From: Budorcas taxicolor
Taxonomy: Eukaryota > Chordata > Mammalia > Artiodactyla > Bovidae
Length of the DNA stretch: 64,000 bases
Assembly: GCF_023091745.1 (NCBI RefSeq)
Contig: NC_068921.1
Span: 12,108,001 to 12,172,000 of the forward strand
Direction of reading: 5' to 3'
Shown here: positions 11,337-23,640 of the stretch, piece after piece
Layout: each line of letters opens with the position of its first letter
Numbering within the stretch: the first letter of the stretch is position 1
The notes under the pieces: model-generated
Seen by the model: only the letters and a program-made list of their open reading frames with translations
Databases searched by the model: none
Told to the model about the DNA's origin: nothing
Program-made: the position numbers and the translations under genes

Positions 11337-11656
11337 AACTTCCCTGATGGCCCAGTGGATTAGAATCCGCCTGCTAATACAGCAGACACAGGTTTAATCC
11401 GTGGTCCAGAAGATTCCACGTGCTGCAGAGCAACTAGGCTTGGGTGTCACAACTTCTGAGCTCATGCTTTACAACCTGTGAGCTACAGCCACTGAGCCCA
11501 CACACTGCAACGACTGAAGCCGGCACACCTACAGCCCGTGCTCCGCAACAAGGGAAGCAGCTGCAATAAGCAGCCCACAGACCGCAACAAAGAGTAGCCC
11601 AAGCGCAGCAAAGAAGAACCACTGCAACCAAAAGCGTATAAATATATATTTTTTAA
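11337..11656 (+). mobile_element. ART2A/CHR-type tRNA-derived SINE, near full length
   Basis: It begins ACTTCCCTGATGGCCCAGTGG, contains GGTTTAATCCGTGGTCC in the B-box position, then tandem CACAACT...GAGC units and GTGCTCCGCAACAAGGGAAGC. It ends near an AT-rich tail. At about 320 bases it is close to family length. Three overlapping cysteine-rich frames on the other strand are artefacts of its GC-rich repeats. Confidence 0.85.
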
Positions 11657-11736
11657 AAGCTTGTTTTTCAAGGTATCTTACAATATTATAAACTTCAACT
11701 CAGTAAATGATGACTACTGTCACAAGTAGCATATAA

Positions 11737-11928
11737 GTGACAGTGAGTTGCTCAGTCGCGTCCAACTCTTTGCGACTGTATAGTCCATGGGATTCTCCAG
11801 GCCAGAATACTGGAGTGGGCAGCCTTTCCCTTCTCCAGGGGATTTCCCCAACCCAAGGATCGAACCCAGTCTCCCGCACTGCAGGCGGATTCTCTACCAG
11901 CTGAGCTACCAGGAAAGCCATGATAGAA
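11737..11928 (-). mobile_element. Bov-tA SINE with TSD
   Basis: It is a complete copy, read on the plus strand as tail (TTGCTCAGTCGCGTCC) to head (GCTGAGCTACCAGGAAAGCC). The tRNA-like B box is intact as GATCGAACCC. A 10-base duplication, TAGCATATAA, lies at 11727-11736 and 11929-11938. Confidence 0.94.
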
Positions 11929-13514
11929 TAGCATATAAACTGACTCTTAAAGGCAATACAATGATCCTTTTTCAGAAAATATTTGACTAAAATCATTGCT
12001 TTGGTTTTAGGAGCATCACAGTACTTCTCCACACAAATAATCAATGACCCTAAGAGAATATTTTACTTGCTACAGTTTCAATTCTATTATGATCTGTTCC
12101 TCTCAAGAATTGTTTTGAAATATAAGCTCATAAAAGCTGAAGTAGAGTCAAAATTTGCACAATACTGGGAAAAGAAAACACATCTTAGTAACAGTTTCTT
12201 AGCCTACAGTTTAACAAAGAGACATCTCTCCAGGACATAACAGTTGCCAGCAATGCTTGAGGAATTAATTAGAATGTTCAGCTAATTGCTGACATTTATG
12301 TTAGCACCAATTGTTCTCACTTACTATTTTACAAACTAAAGTTGTCCATCAGTTGTGTTGATAAAGAGGCTACTAAAAGAAACACGGTGCTAAACTCTAG
12401 TCTTATTTTAACTCTGTAACTTTAAAGTTTTTTTAAGCTGGAGTTATTAATGCTTCAATAGTAATTTTAAATGATTCCAGATGCAATAAAAGTAATTAAA
12501 TTGAATAAAGACCAAGTTTTTATCAAAATAAGGACAGCAAATTGGCCACTGGAGAGCAAGCACAATCCATTCCTGTGACTTTGCTAATAAAGGTACATTA
12601 AGCTAATAAATTCTAATTTATTGAGAAGCAAAAGATCTCAAAATAGCAATGTCTATTTTGAGGATGATATTTTAGTAAGTTGTATTTAAATTGGCTTATG
12701 GTTAGCTGTCTTTTAGAAAAATAATAATAGTTAACCACAAGGGTGAAGGAGGAAAAAAGACACATAGGAGTTTCAAATAGCTAATAAAAATCTTATCTAA
12801 CTTTGCAGTTCATTAAAATAGAGATGGCTAAAGTAATAGTCCATTCATTATTATAAACCAAGCATGAGAAAAGAAAGACAGAATATGACTCACAGGAGGC
12901 ACTTTACAAATATTTGCTCAATACTTTAAGAAGTGGGATGATTATAAAAAATAGAATCAAATGGTAATTTAAACAAATTAGATATAAGCATAGAATTACT
13001 GTCTGAGAAGTAAATGCTGTTGAAGGATATTTTAAGTGAAGAAGTCATGGTATTATCAAGACTATCATTTCTAGAAGGCTTATTTTAAAACAAGTAATGA
13101 AATAGAGATAAGAAGTACTAATAATAATTATCATTAATAAAAGAGAGTGGTAACTTAGACAAAGGGGATGCAAACGAATTTGAGAATTAATGTTTACAAA
13201 CATTCTGGGCTCTCTGCACACTTCCTTCCTGCCTTGCCTACAAAAGATAAATTTATTTTGCTAAGTTGGGAAAGAAACTTCCCCGAGCGCTCAAACAGAA
13301 ATAATCACTAATATAAGCAGTGTTGCCACACAATCCAAAAAAAAAGAAGATACAAGTTAGCTGTGATTATTGCAGGGTTGGTTAAAAACCAGCACTGGTC
13401 TATTAATAAATAGGCCTCCTAGTTTTGTCAATTACTTCAACTTTCTTGTTTTTAAATCACTTAAACTCTTTTTAAAAATTATTATTATTTTTTTCATGCA
13501 CAAGTATATATTTT

Positions 13515-13585
13515 CTGTTTTAACTTTTTGTGTTATATTGGAATACAGCCAATTAACAATGTTGCGATAGTTTCAGGTGGACAGC
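13515..13585 (-). mobile_element. L1 3'-end fragment
   Basis: The plus strand contains GGAATACAGCCAATTAACAA followed by GTTGCGATAGTTTCAGGTGG, the complement of an artiodactyl L1 3' UTR segment. A T/A-rich run precedes it at its tail side. Confidence 0.6.
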
Positions 13586-14514
13586 AAATCAATTAAACTC
13601 CTGAAAGCCAATATTATCCACCTCTACAGAGGGGAATTAAAATAGAACATTTGAGGAAATAGAGTAAAAAGTTAAAAAGACAAGAGTGAGAAAGAAATAT
13701 TATTAAATGTGCTTTCAATGCTGTAAGGGAAAAAGTCCTTTTCAAAAGATAAAAAAAATATTATTTCTGCCAAAGTGACTGAGAAGACTCCAGCTCTTAA
13801 AAGAGTTGTTTTGGAGGACAAATAATGTATTTAGTCGTCAAACACTCATCACTAATACATCCAGATGCATAAACTCCTAACAAACCATAAACGGAGGGAA
13901 GACATTGGGGGATAATATTTATGGAAGGGAGTCGACTGTGGTTCAGCACTTTGCTCTTCAGAGGTAGGTTTTTCTGGGAACAACAGGTAGAAAACAGCCA
14001 CCGCAAAACAGTCATTTTATGGAAGCTAAAATTTTCAAAATATTAGTAGTTTTCAAACTCTACATTACCTTCCTTACCACGTCTCCCAGCAATATATTAA
14101 CACTTATTTAAAAAGAAATTCCTCCAATATTCAAAGTCATGCTGATAGTCAAACCTTTAACAAAATCTGAACGTTTTGTAAGTTGTCTAGTCTTTTTAAA
14201 AATAAATATTTGTAAATATTTACAGTGGGATCTTTTGTCTTTATTCTCAAAATGAGCTTACTGGCTTGGGAAATTTTAGGGTACTCAAAATGACCTAATT
14301 TCTTTTAGGAACTTCATTTTCTCTTTTCTAGAAACAAAAAAAGAAAAACAGTAGGCAGGTTTCTTACTTTTCCCCTGACATTAAACAACGTATTTTCTGA
14401 TCAGTTTTTTAAAAGGAAAAGAATGAAATGTAGACTAAAATATTGATATAAAACTGAATGAGTAAAAACATTAAAAAATTAAGCGAACACATTTTCATAT
14501 CAGGACATGAGATG

Positions 14515-14610
14515 ATTGTTTGTTCAATAAATATTTATTGAATATCTACTAATAGGCACTGCTTTAGATAAGAAGGATAAGTCCCTGTGAAAATACAAAT
14601 TCTTTCCTTT
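14515..14610 (-). mobile_element. L2 3'-end fragment
   Basis: TGTTCAATAAATATTTATTGAATATCTACTA and then GCACTGCTTTAGAT are the complement of the L2 tail. It is short and weakly preserved. Confidence 0.5.
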
Positions 14611-14730
14611 GCTGAGCTTAAATTCCTAATATATTTAAGTGAACTTATTTTTACCATACTAATGATGTACCACCTTTGGCACAGTATAAACTGGATCCTG
14701 CATGAAATTAAATATCAAAAGATAATTTAC

Positions 14731-16315
14731 AATCATCCCCTTCTCCTCCTGCCTTCTACCTTTCCCCACATCAGCGTCTTTTCAAATGAGTCAGTTCTTT
14801 GCATCAGGTGGCCAAAGTATTGGAGTTTCAGCTTCAGCATCAGTCCTTCCAATGAATATTCAGGACTCATTTCCATTAGGATAGACTGGTTGGATCTCCT
14901 TGCAATCCAAGGGACTCTCACAGTTCAAAAGCATCAATTCTTCGACGCCCAGATTTCTTTATAGTGCAACTCTCACATCCATACATGACCACTGGAAAAA
15001 CCATAGCCTTAACTAGACGGACCTTTGTTGGCAAAGTAATGTCTCTACTTTTTAATATGCTGTCTAGGTTGGTCATAACTTTACTTTCAAGGAGCAAGCG
15101 CCTTTTAATTTCATAGCTGCAGTCACCATCTGCAGTGATTTTGAAGCCACAAAAAATAAAGTCAGCCACTGTTTCCCCATCTATTTGCCATGAAGTGATG
15201 GGACCGGATGCCATGATCTTCGTTTTCTGAATGTTGAGCTTTAAGTCAACTCTTTCACTCTCCTCTTTCACTTTCATCAAGAGGCTCTTTAGTTCTTCAT
15301 CACTTTCTGCCATAAGGGTGATGTCATTTGCATATCTGAGGTTACTGATATTTCTCCCAGCAATCTTGATTTCAGCTTGTGCTTCATCTAGCCCAGCATT
15401 TCTCATGATGTACTCTGCATAAGTTAAATAAGCTGGATGACAATATGCATCCTTGACGGACTCCTTTCCCGATTTGGAACCAGTCTGTTGCTCCATGTCC
15501 AGTTCTAACTGTTGCTTCCTGACCTGCTTACAGATTTCTCAAGAGGCAAGTCAGGTGGTCTGGTATTTCCATCTCTTGAAGAATTTTCTACAGTTTATTG
15601 TGATCCACACAGTCAAAGGCTTTGGCATAGTCAGTAAAACAGAAATAGATGTTTTTCTGGAACTCTTTTGCTCTTTCGATGATCCAGCAGATCTTGGCAA
15701 TTTGATCTCTGGTTCCTCTGCCTTTTCTAGATCCAGCTTGAACATCTGGAAGTTCATGGTTCACGTATTTTTGAAACCTCGCTTGGAGAATTTTAAGGTT
15801 TACTTTACTAGTGTGTGAGATGAGTGCAACTGTGTGGTAGTTTGAGCATTCTTTGGCATTGCCTTTCTTTGAGATTGGAATGAAAACTGACGTTTTCCAG
15901 TCCTGTGGCCACTGCTGAGTTTTCCAGATTTGCTGGCATATTGCATGCAGCACTTTCACAGCATCATCTTTTAGGATTTGAAATAGCTCAACTGGAATTC
16001 CATCACCTCCTCTACATCCCAGGATGTCTGGCTCTAGGCGAGTGACCACACCATCGTGATTATCTGGGTTGTGAAGATCTTTTTTGTACAGTTCTTCTGT
16101 GTATTTTTGCCACCTCTTCTTAATATCTTCTGCTTCTGTTAGGTCCATACCATTTCTGTCCTTTATTGAGCCCATCTTTGCATGAAATGTTTCCTTGGTA
16201 TCTCTAATTTTCTTGAAGAGATCTTTCCCATTCTATTGTTTTCCTCTATTTCTTTGCACTGATCACTGAGGAAGGCTTTCTTATCTCTCCTTGCTATTCT
16301 TTGGAACTCTGCATT
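14731..16315 (-). mobile_element. BovB LINE, both ends missing, 1.6 kb
   Basis: It is in the same orientation as the 4079-6056 copy and collinear with it. The last 250 or so bases of the 3' end are absent: the plus strand starts at the position equivalent to about 4336. RT fragments are visible in minus-strand frames: GIPVELFQILKDDAVK near 15960, FCFTDYAKAFDCVDHNKL near 15600 and VMYGCESCTIKK near 14960. The segment before GIPVELF has lost the GSITTNKASGG stretch present in the first copy. Several frameshifts make it non-coding. Confidence 0.94.
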
Positions 16316-17119
16316 AGCAACAAAAACTAAAGAGTTTGTTTAACCCCAGCCCATTTTCCAGTGTCATTTTTATGGCAGAGGAAAAGGAATAAACATTAAT
16401 ACCTCTGCGGAATTAGAGAGCACAGGACAGAGCAGTCCTTTAACACATTTCTTTGTCATTTTTATTTTTTTCTTAAAATGTGATGGAGATTTTGAATGCT
16501 ACTCTTTAACATATCCAGTTGTTCTAATACAAACATGTGTATGACACCATTAGGGAAACACCAACAAGGAGCTGCTGTCCAGACACCAGGGTGGGCGGAG
16601 GACAGCTGACCAAACACAGCCAGCTCAGCCTCTGGCTGCTTTTCGTCTTCCTGTATCTAGCACACTTCTTGAACTTCAAATTAAATAAATGAGTGGGCAT
16701 AAAGTGGCAACCATTTTTTTTCACTGCTTTATGAACTGTGTCAGGATAATCACTGTGGAGAGCTTCCCGAGCGATGCTGAAGAGGCAGTGTGCACAGCAT
16801 TTTCTGACTGGGTTCTAGTGGGCATTTCAACCACTGCACCTTTTAAAGATATGAACAGCTTAGGTCATTTTGGGACTTGTAAGTTCTCTCGTCTCCTGAG
16901 CAAAACTATTTTTTCAAGATGAAAGTGAGGGTGTGGTTCATTTGTCCTGTTCTCTCACTTGAGTTTCGGTATTATTTCTATGTATTCAAGGTTTGTCTGA
17001 GAAGCTTGAAAATCCCACCATAAAGAAAAAAAAAGTACTTACTACACAGATAAAACTTAAAATATAAAAGGCATGTTTATACAGGCAAAAGACTGGAAAT
17101 AGGCTACTATGCCTAAGGG

Positions 17120-17415
17120 CTACTCAAAAGTCAGCTTCTCAGGACAGCCTTCTCTGGCCTATCTATGAACATGGTAAACCCCACTCTGGCCCCCTTTCCT
17201 GCCTTATTTTTCCGCATGGCACTTATTATCTGACAGACTGCATATTTTAAATAAGTATCTTGTTTTCTCACTAGGAAAACCCCTCTCTCTCACTAGTAAT
17301 TAGAATATAAATATGAAGTCTGCGGCTTTTGGCTCTCTTGTTCCTGATGTAGTCACTCATGCTAGGAAAGTGACCAGCATCTACTAGGTATTCAGCAACA
17401 TTTGCTGAAGTGGAC
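17120..17415 (+). mobile_element. L2 3' region
   Basis: The order matches the L2 3' end: AGGACAGCCTTCTCTGGCC, then CCCCTTTCCTGCCTTATTTT, GGCACTTATTATCTGAC, and the tail CTACTAGGTATTCAGCAAC...TTTGCTGAA. This is one of the clearer L2 copies here. Confidence 0.75.
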
Positions 17416-17739
17416 ACGTTTCAGTCAGCTATGCTAGTCAGGGGCCCTAGGCTGTCCTGAGTTTCTGGTAATTCCTTATGCATTGTGCCCAAGTGTGTGC
17501 CCTTATTCTGGGAAGTTTTTTGTTCCCTTCTCCCCATTTCGCCAAAGGGGGACAAAGCATCAAGGTCTGTTCCTCAAAGGCTCAGCTCAAAAGATCGTCT
17601 CCTCTTTGAAGCATTAAGTATTTCTCAGTTCTATACTCCCAGTTGAATTACTGTCTCACAGAAAGCACTTAAGAAACATTTTATTTGTTCATGTAACCTC
17701 AGAATCGGCCCAAATTGACCATATCCTGTTTCTAACAAG

Positions 17740-18235
17740 TTGCTGAGCTATTTTTCAAAGACAGTAGAACGAAACAGCAGGTCATGCAGGCAAAGCATAT
17801 GCAGAGGAGAACATTTTGTACTCAAATGATACCTGGAACCAAAATTTCTATCCTCATCTCCCAATAGCAGCCATGGAACCAAAGGACCAGGACATGACCA
17901 GGACCTGAACATGGGATACCTTTCAGAGGTGAAGGGTCTGTTGTCCAGGAAGACCCAGTGCTGAAGCCCCCTTAGCACACCTTACCACAAATGGCCATGT
18001 TTCAAAGCCCTCCAATCAAAACCTGCCTGCCAGTGCTTCTGTATACCAACCCTCCTCACCTAACTCATGAAAGTGTGACCCAACTCCAGATTGGGAAGAG
18101 ACAGAATTGAGCCCTGTCTCTTCTCTCCCTGCTGACTGACTCTGAAAATAGCTCTTTTCTTTTATCAAACTCCAGCACCATGGTACTGGCTTCTATGTGC
18201 ATTGGGCAGAGTGCTCCAATGAACACTGGGGTACA
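17740..18235 (-). mobile_element. Possible LTR fragment, strand uncertain
   Basis: The stretch 18040-18215 has the look of a ruminant retroviral LTR end: GGGAAGAGACAGAATTGAG, CCCTGTCTCTTCTCTCCCTG, a CTCTTTTCTTTTATC run, and CACCATGGTACTGGCTTC. I see no internal retroviral genes beside it, so it would be a solo or truncated LTR. Neither border nor family is certain, and the LTR text reads on the plus strand, so a plus orientation is more likely if the call is right. Confidence 0.3.
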
Positions 18236-18329
18236 TGTGTAAGAATCTGACTTTCATCTCATGTGAATGGAGGGCCAATCATCTCTACACTTCAGACAGA
18301 GGACTATCTAAATGGATGTCTCAAAGATG

Positions 18330-18480
18330 AACGGGAAGACAGACACTGCATCTATCCATTTGCTTAACAAAAGTATATTGTACACCTACCATATTCCTGA
18401 AATCATGCTGGAGGAGGCAGTTCAAAGAAATGCCCCTGCCCTTAGGGAGACAACACTAAGAAGGCAGGCAGAGGTGGAAA
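18330..18480 (-). mobile_element. L2-like remnant
   Basis: CTATCCATTTGCTTAACAAA, CACCTACCATATTCC and CCCTGCCCTTAGGGAGACAA follow the order of a reversed L2 3' end. Divergence is high. Confidence 0.45.
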
Positions 18481-18655
18481 CCCATGATTGTGGTAAAGAA
18501 TGACATGTATAACAGTGGAGTCTATTCTAGGTCAGTGGCTCTCAGTGCATGATGAATAAGTTTTGTTTGTTTGTTTTATTGAGAAGATCTACTCTTAAGT
18601 ACACAAATATAGAAATAACAGCCTAACTAAAGTTGAAATACCTTAAAACACTTTA

Positions 18656-20416
18656 TCATGGATGGGAAGAATCAATATAGTCATGGATTGGAAGAATCAA
18701 TATAGTGAAAATGAGTATACTACCCAAAGCAATCTATAGATTCAAGGCAATCCCTATCAAGCTACCAACAGTATTTTTCACACAGCTAGAACAAATAATT
18801 TCATAATTTGTATGGAAATACAAAAAAACCTCGAATAGCCAAAGCAATCTTGAGAAAGAAGAATGGAACTGGAGGAATCAATCTGCCTGACTTCAGGCTC
18901 TACTACAAAGCCACAGTCATCAAGACAGTATGGTATTTGCATAAAGACAGAAATATAGATCAGTGGAACAAAATAGAAAGCCCAGAGATAAATTCACACA
19001 CATCTATGGAAACCTTATCTTTGACAAAGGAGGCAAGAATATACAATGAAGAAAAGACAATCTCTTTAACACGTGGTGCTGGGAAAACTGGTCAACTACT
19101 TGTAAAAGAATGAAACTAGAACATTCTCTAACACCATACACAAAAATAAACTCAAAATGGATTAAAGATCTAAACATAAGACCAGAAACAATAAAACTCT
19201 TAGAGGAGAACATAGGCAAAACACTCTCCAACATAAATCACAGCAGGATCCTCTATGACCCACCTCCTAGAATATTGGAAATAAAAGCAAAAATAAACAA
19301 ATGGGATCTAATTAAAATTAAAAGCTTCTGGACAACAAAGGAAACTATAAGCAAGGTGAAAAGACAGTCTTCAGAATGGGAGAAAATAACAGCAAATGAA
19401 GCAACTGACAAAGAATTAATCTCAAAAATATACAAGCAACTCTTGCAGCTCAATTCCAGAAAAATAAACGACCCAATCAAAAAATGGGCCAAAGAACTAA
19501 ACAGACATTTCTTCAAAGAAGACATACAGATGGCTAACAAACACATGAAAAGAGGCTCAACATCACTCATTATCAGAGGAATGCAAATTAAGATCACAAT
19601 GAGGTACCATTTCACATCAGTCAGAACGGCTGTGATCCAAAAGTCTATAAGCAATAAATGCTGGAGAGGGTGTGGAGAAAAGGGAACCCTCTTACACTAT
19701 TGGTGGGAATGCAAACTAAAACAGCCACTATGGAGAACAGTGTGGAGATTCCTTAAAAAACCGGAAACAGAACTGCCATATGACCCAGCAATCCCACCGC
19801 TGGGCATACACACCAAAGAACCCAGAATTGAAAGAGACACGTGTACCCCAATGTTCACTGCAGCACTGTTTATAATAGCCAGGACATGGAAGCAACCTAG
19901 ATGTCCATCAGCAGACAGATAGATAAGAAAGCTGGGGTACATATACACAATGGAGTATTACTCAGCCATTAAAAAGAATTTGAATCAGTTCTAATGAGGT
20001 GGATGAAACTGGAGCCTATTATACAGAGTGAAGTAAGCCAGAAAGAAAATCACCAATACAGTATAATAATGCATATATATGGAATTTAGAAAGATGGTAA
20101 CGATAACCCTGTATGTGAGAGAGCAAAAGAGACACAGATGTATAGAACAGTCTTTTGGACTCTGTGGGAGAGGGAGAGGGTGGGATGATTTGGGAGAATG
20201 GCTTTGAAACATGTATATTATCATATGTGAAATGAATCACCAGGGTGCTCAGGGCTGGTGCACTGGGATGACCCAGAGGGATGGGATGGGGAGGGATGTG
20301 GGAGGGGGGTTCAGGATGGGGAACTCATGGCAGATTCATGTTAATGTATGTCAAAACCAATACAATATTGTAAAGTAATTAGCCTCCAATTAAAATAAAT
20401 ATATTTATATTTAAAA
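18656..20416 (+). mobile_element. L1 LINE, 5'-truncated, 1.8 kb
   Basis: It carries the 3' third of L1 ORF2 and the full 3' UTR, ending in an A/T-rich tail. ORF2 text is split by a frameshift near 19000-19110. The C-terminal C-x3-C-x7-H-x4-C knuckle is intact near 19660-19715 (CWRGC...H...C), and the frame then hits a stop at about 19920 (PSADR, stop). The 3' UTR has the GGGAGAGGGAGAGGG and GGAGGGATGTGGGAGG G-rich runs typical of L1 tails. The first 50 bases contain a 25-base tandem duplication (18656-18680 and 18681-18705, one mismatch). It is antisense to VWA8 and inactive. Confidence 0.94.
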
Positions 20417-20655
20417 TACTTTAAAATTATATTTGTTAATAATAAAAAAACTTTTTGCTCTCGTTAAAAATTAACAAAGGATATTTTAGAAAGAATAATG
20501 TGATTAATCACACTTTATTATTTGTGTGATTTAAAGGTCCAGTCTACATTGAGTTTACTTCAACACTTACTATAGCTGACAAAGAGTTCACAGAGACACA
20601 TAGCTCCAAACAGAGGCGCAACATGGACTGTACTCCCTGGAGCTCAACGCACACT

Positions 20656-20832
20656 TTTTTTTCTCCTGTTTTTCAAATTAAGTATTTATTTGGCTGTGCT
20701 GGGTCTTCATTGTGACACTTGGGATCTTTAGAAGCAGCATGTGGGATCTAGTTCCCTGACCAGGGATCGAACATAGGCCCCCTGCATTGGGAGTGTGGTG
20801 TTTTAGCCACTGGGCCTCAAGGGGAGTCTCCA
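20656..20832 (-). mobile_element. ART2A/CHR-type SINE fragment
   Basis: The plus strand reads TTTGGCTGTGCTGGGTCTTC near the tail and CAGGGATCGAACATAGGCCC at the complement of the B box, ending at the head near GGGGAGTCTCC. The middle tandem section is deleted, leaving about 175 bases. Confidence 0.8.
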
Positions 20833-22052
20833 CATTTTTCAATTTCATCTATCAAAACATATAAAGGTTTTTGTTACAGTTAGGCTTGGGAATTTCTATC
20901 TTTCCTGACATCAAGGTTTTTGCAAACTATTTGGACAGTGTCATGTTTTATATTTTGAACGAATGGGTTCAAAAACCACTGAAACTCTTCATTTGAAGGA
21001 AACTGTATTTTAAACTGTGTTAGTGTGCAGACATGAGAAATTTTAGGAGTATATTACATGCTATTTCTACTTCGGGCACCAAATGTGTGGGTTTTCCATA
21101 CTCGACAATTCTCTAGGGATGTAAAGTCATCTTATTAGACTCTCATCACTCTGGAGATTCCCAAGGTCTTAGAACTGGAGACGGAGACCAAATATTTTAG
21201 GAAAAGATTTCCCTATCACACAAGAAACTAAAACTGTTTTAGAAGCTCTTCTGCCCAGAAAGGGAATGAAGACCAAACATATCATTATTATATCGTAATA
21301 TCACAGAGTGACATACATTATTTTCAGCCACACAAAAAACTAATTGAAACAGTTATAAACATCAAATTCAAAAACATTCTCTCCAGAGAACCTTTTTTTT
21401 TCCCCCAGGACTTATTTTCTACTTTACAGCTAAAGCATGACCTCCAGATTTAAGGATCAAATTAAATGTTTTTCTAATTTTTAAATTATCTGTTATGTAG
21501 CACTCTCTGACAGCCATAATTAACACACAGACAGATCAACCAGTTGTGAACTCCTGACTTTGTAAAAGACAGACAGGTAGGTATGACAGATCTTTTAAAT
21601 ATTTTGCAGTGAGATTAGAAGTGGTGAGACTGTGTAGTATAAAAGATTTTCATGGTCAGTTCCTACCTCATTACAAAATATTGCAATAGTTTTGGCTTTG
21701 ATTTAAATGTCTCACTTTTATATCAAACTAGTGACATCCTGTAGTGCTTTGTGCAAGTTTTCGTTCAATCTTTGTGGCAGTATTTTGTTTTTAATCATTT
21801 GGAGTGAATATGTCATATGTGGTGTCCTCTGGAACCTTATTCAAGAGTACGTATTGTCTCTATCCAATCAAATCAGATGCTCCATCAATGGTTATACTTA
21901 CATAAATTTCTGCCGATTTCATATTATTTATGTTTACATTATTAATGTTATTTTCAACCCAGGTTGTTGCTGTTTTTTTTTTCCCACAAATCTTTTAAAC
22001 CACTGTCCATTACATGAGGGCTGGCTTAGTTAACACTAACACTTAGTTAAAC

Positions 22053-22549
22053 TATTCAAAAGCAGAGACATTACTTTGCCGACTAAGGTCTGTCTAGTCA
22101 AGGCTATGGTTTTTCCTGTGGTCATGTATGGATGTGAGAGTTGGACTGTGAAGAAGGCTGAGCGCCGAAGAATTGATGCTTTTGAGCTGTGGTGTTGGAG
22201 AAGACTCTTGAGAGTCCCTTGGACTGCAAGGAGATCCAACCAGTCCATTCTGAAGGAGGTCAACCCTGGGATTTCTTTGGAAGGAATGATGCTGAAGCTG
22301 AATGAAGCTCCAGTACTTTGGCCACCTCATGTGAAGAGTTGACTCATTGGAAAAGACTCTGATGCTGGGAGGGATTGGGGGCAGGAGGAAAAGGGGACGA
22401 CCGAGGATGAGATGACTGGATGGCATCACGGACTTGATGGATGTGAGTCTGAGTGAACTCCGGGAGTTGGTGATGAACAGGGAGGCCTGGCGTGCTGCGA
22501 TTCATGGGGTCGCAAAGAGTCGGACATGACTGAGCAACTGAACTGAACT
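22053..22549 (+). mobile_element. BovB 3' end, 0.5 kb
   Basis: It starts at ATTCAAAAGCAGAGACATTA and ends in the ACTGAACTGAACTA tail. A plus-strand frame reads VMYGCESWTVKKAE and LLRVPWTARRSNQSILKE, matching the other BovB copies. It is better preserved than the copies at 23158 and 25649. Confidence 0.95.
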
Positions 22550-23157
22550 ATACCGTTACCACTGAGAGTTGGTAAAAAGAAAATTACATTCACGATGTGA
22601 TGGATGTAACAGCAAAGATGCTTTGTTAGTAGATTGCAGAGTTCCTAGTGCTATCCTTGCTTTATTCAGTTTCACTAAGCTACACGCTCACCTCTGCTCA
22701 GTTCCTGATTTCCTATTCTAAACAGGAAATGAGATACGCAACTTACTGATCTTGCTCAGAGAGGTTATAAATCTCCTAACTCTCATCCACTTCTGCCTCT
22801 GTCCCCTTGATTACCTGACTATCACATCAACCTTCCCACTGGTACTGGTATCCTTACTCCTGAAAACCCTATTCCCCCTGGGTCAGATTCAAGCGAGGTC
22901 TGGTATCTTCTGCTATTGGCTGGAGTCCTATTCCATACTATCAACAGTCCAAGTTCTCAGAAGCCCCAAGTTACTATAATTAGTAATCACTTATGGATCC
23001 ATCATAGAATAGGTCAATTCAACCACTGAATCTCCAAGAGACAAAGCTGCTAAAATGTTAGAATGTCTTGCTGTAAATTCCAACACACAAGATAGTTATT
23101 GCTTCCAATACTTTATCCATTTACTAATTATCACATTACCCTATAGATATTTGTATA

Positions 23158-23467
23158 TCATCTGGAGCAAGGAGATCAAACCAGTCAATAGTAAAGGAAA
23201 TAAACCCTGAATATGCACTGGAAGGACTGATGCTGAAGCTGAAGCTCCAATACTTTGGCCACTGATGCAAAGAGCTGACTCACTGGAAAAGACCCTGATG
23301 CTGGGAAAGACTGAGGGCAAGCGGAGAAGGGGGTGACAGAGGATGAGATGGTTGGAGGGCATCACTGTCTCGATGGACACGAATCTGAGCAAACTGTGGG
23401 AGATAGTGAAGGACAGGGTGATACATTTCATGGGGTTGCAAAGAGTTGGACACGACTTAGCAACTGA
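23158..23467 (+). mobile_element. BovB 3' fragment, diverged
   Basis: It shares the order of the 22053 copy from the RRSNQS-equivalent segment to the tail (GAGTTGGACACGACTTAGC), with many substitutions and a short deletion after CCACTGATGC. An older insertion is likely. Confidence 0.9.
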
Positions 23468-23537
23468 ACAACAAACAAAAGTATCGGTATTTTTCAGTTT
23501 ATTGAATTATTTGTTTATTGCATATCTTCTCTTTACC

Positions 23538-23640
23538 ACTAGAAGGAAAGCTTCATGAAAGCAATGACTTTGGCTTCTTGTTCATTACTCATTACTTCTT
23601 GTATTTCTCAAGCCCTAGAATATGACCTCAACATGACCTC
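23538..23640 (+). mobile_element. L2 3'-end fragment
   Basis: CCACTAGAAGGAAAGCTTCATG, then GCAATGACTTTGGCTTCTTG and CCCTAGAATATGACC match the L2 3' UTR order. It is short. Confidence 0.5.

Noticed and set aside
11434..11671. Cysteine-rich minus-strand frames resembling keratin-associated protein
   Set aside because: The Cys pattern comes from tandem GCA/GCAAC units of an ART2A-type SINE read in reverse.
14918..16175. Frames of 192 and 195 codons as genes
   Set aside because: Both are BovB RT remnants in shifted frames.
19110..19922. 270-codon plus-strand frame as a gene
   Set aside because: It is the L1 ORF2 C-terminus of a truncated copy, with an early frameshift and a terminal stop.
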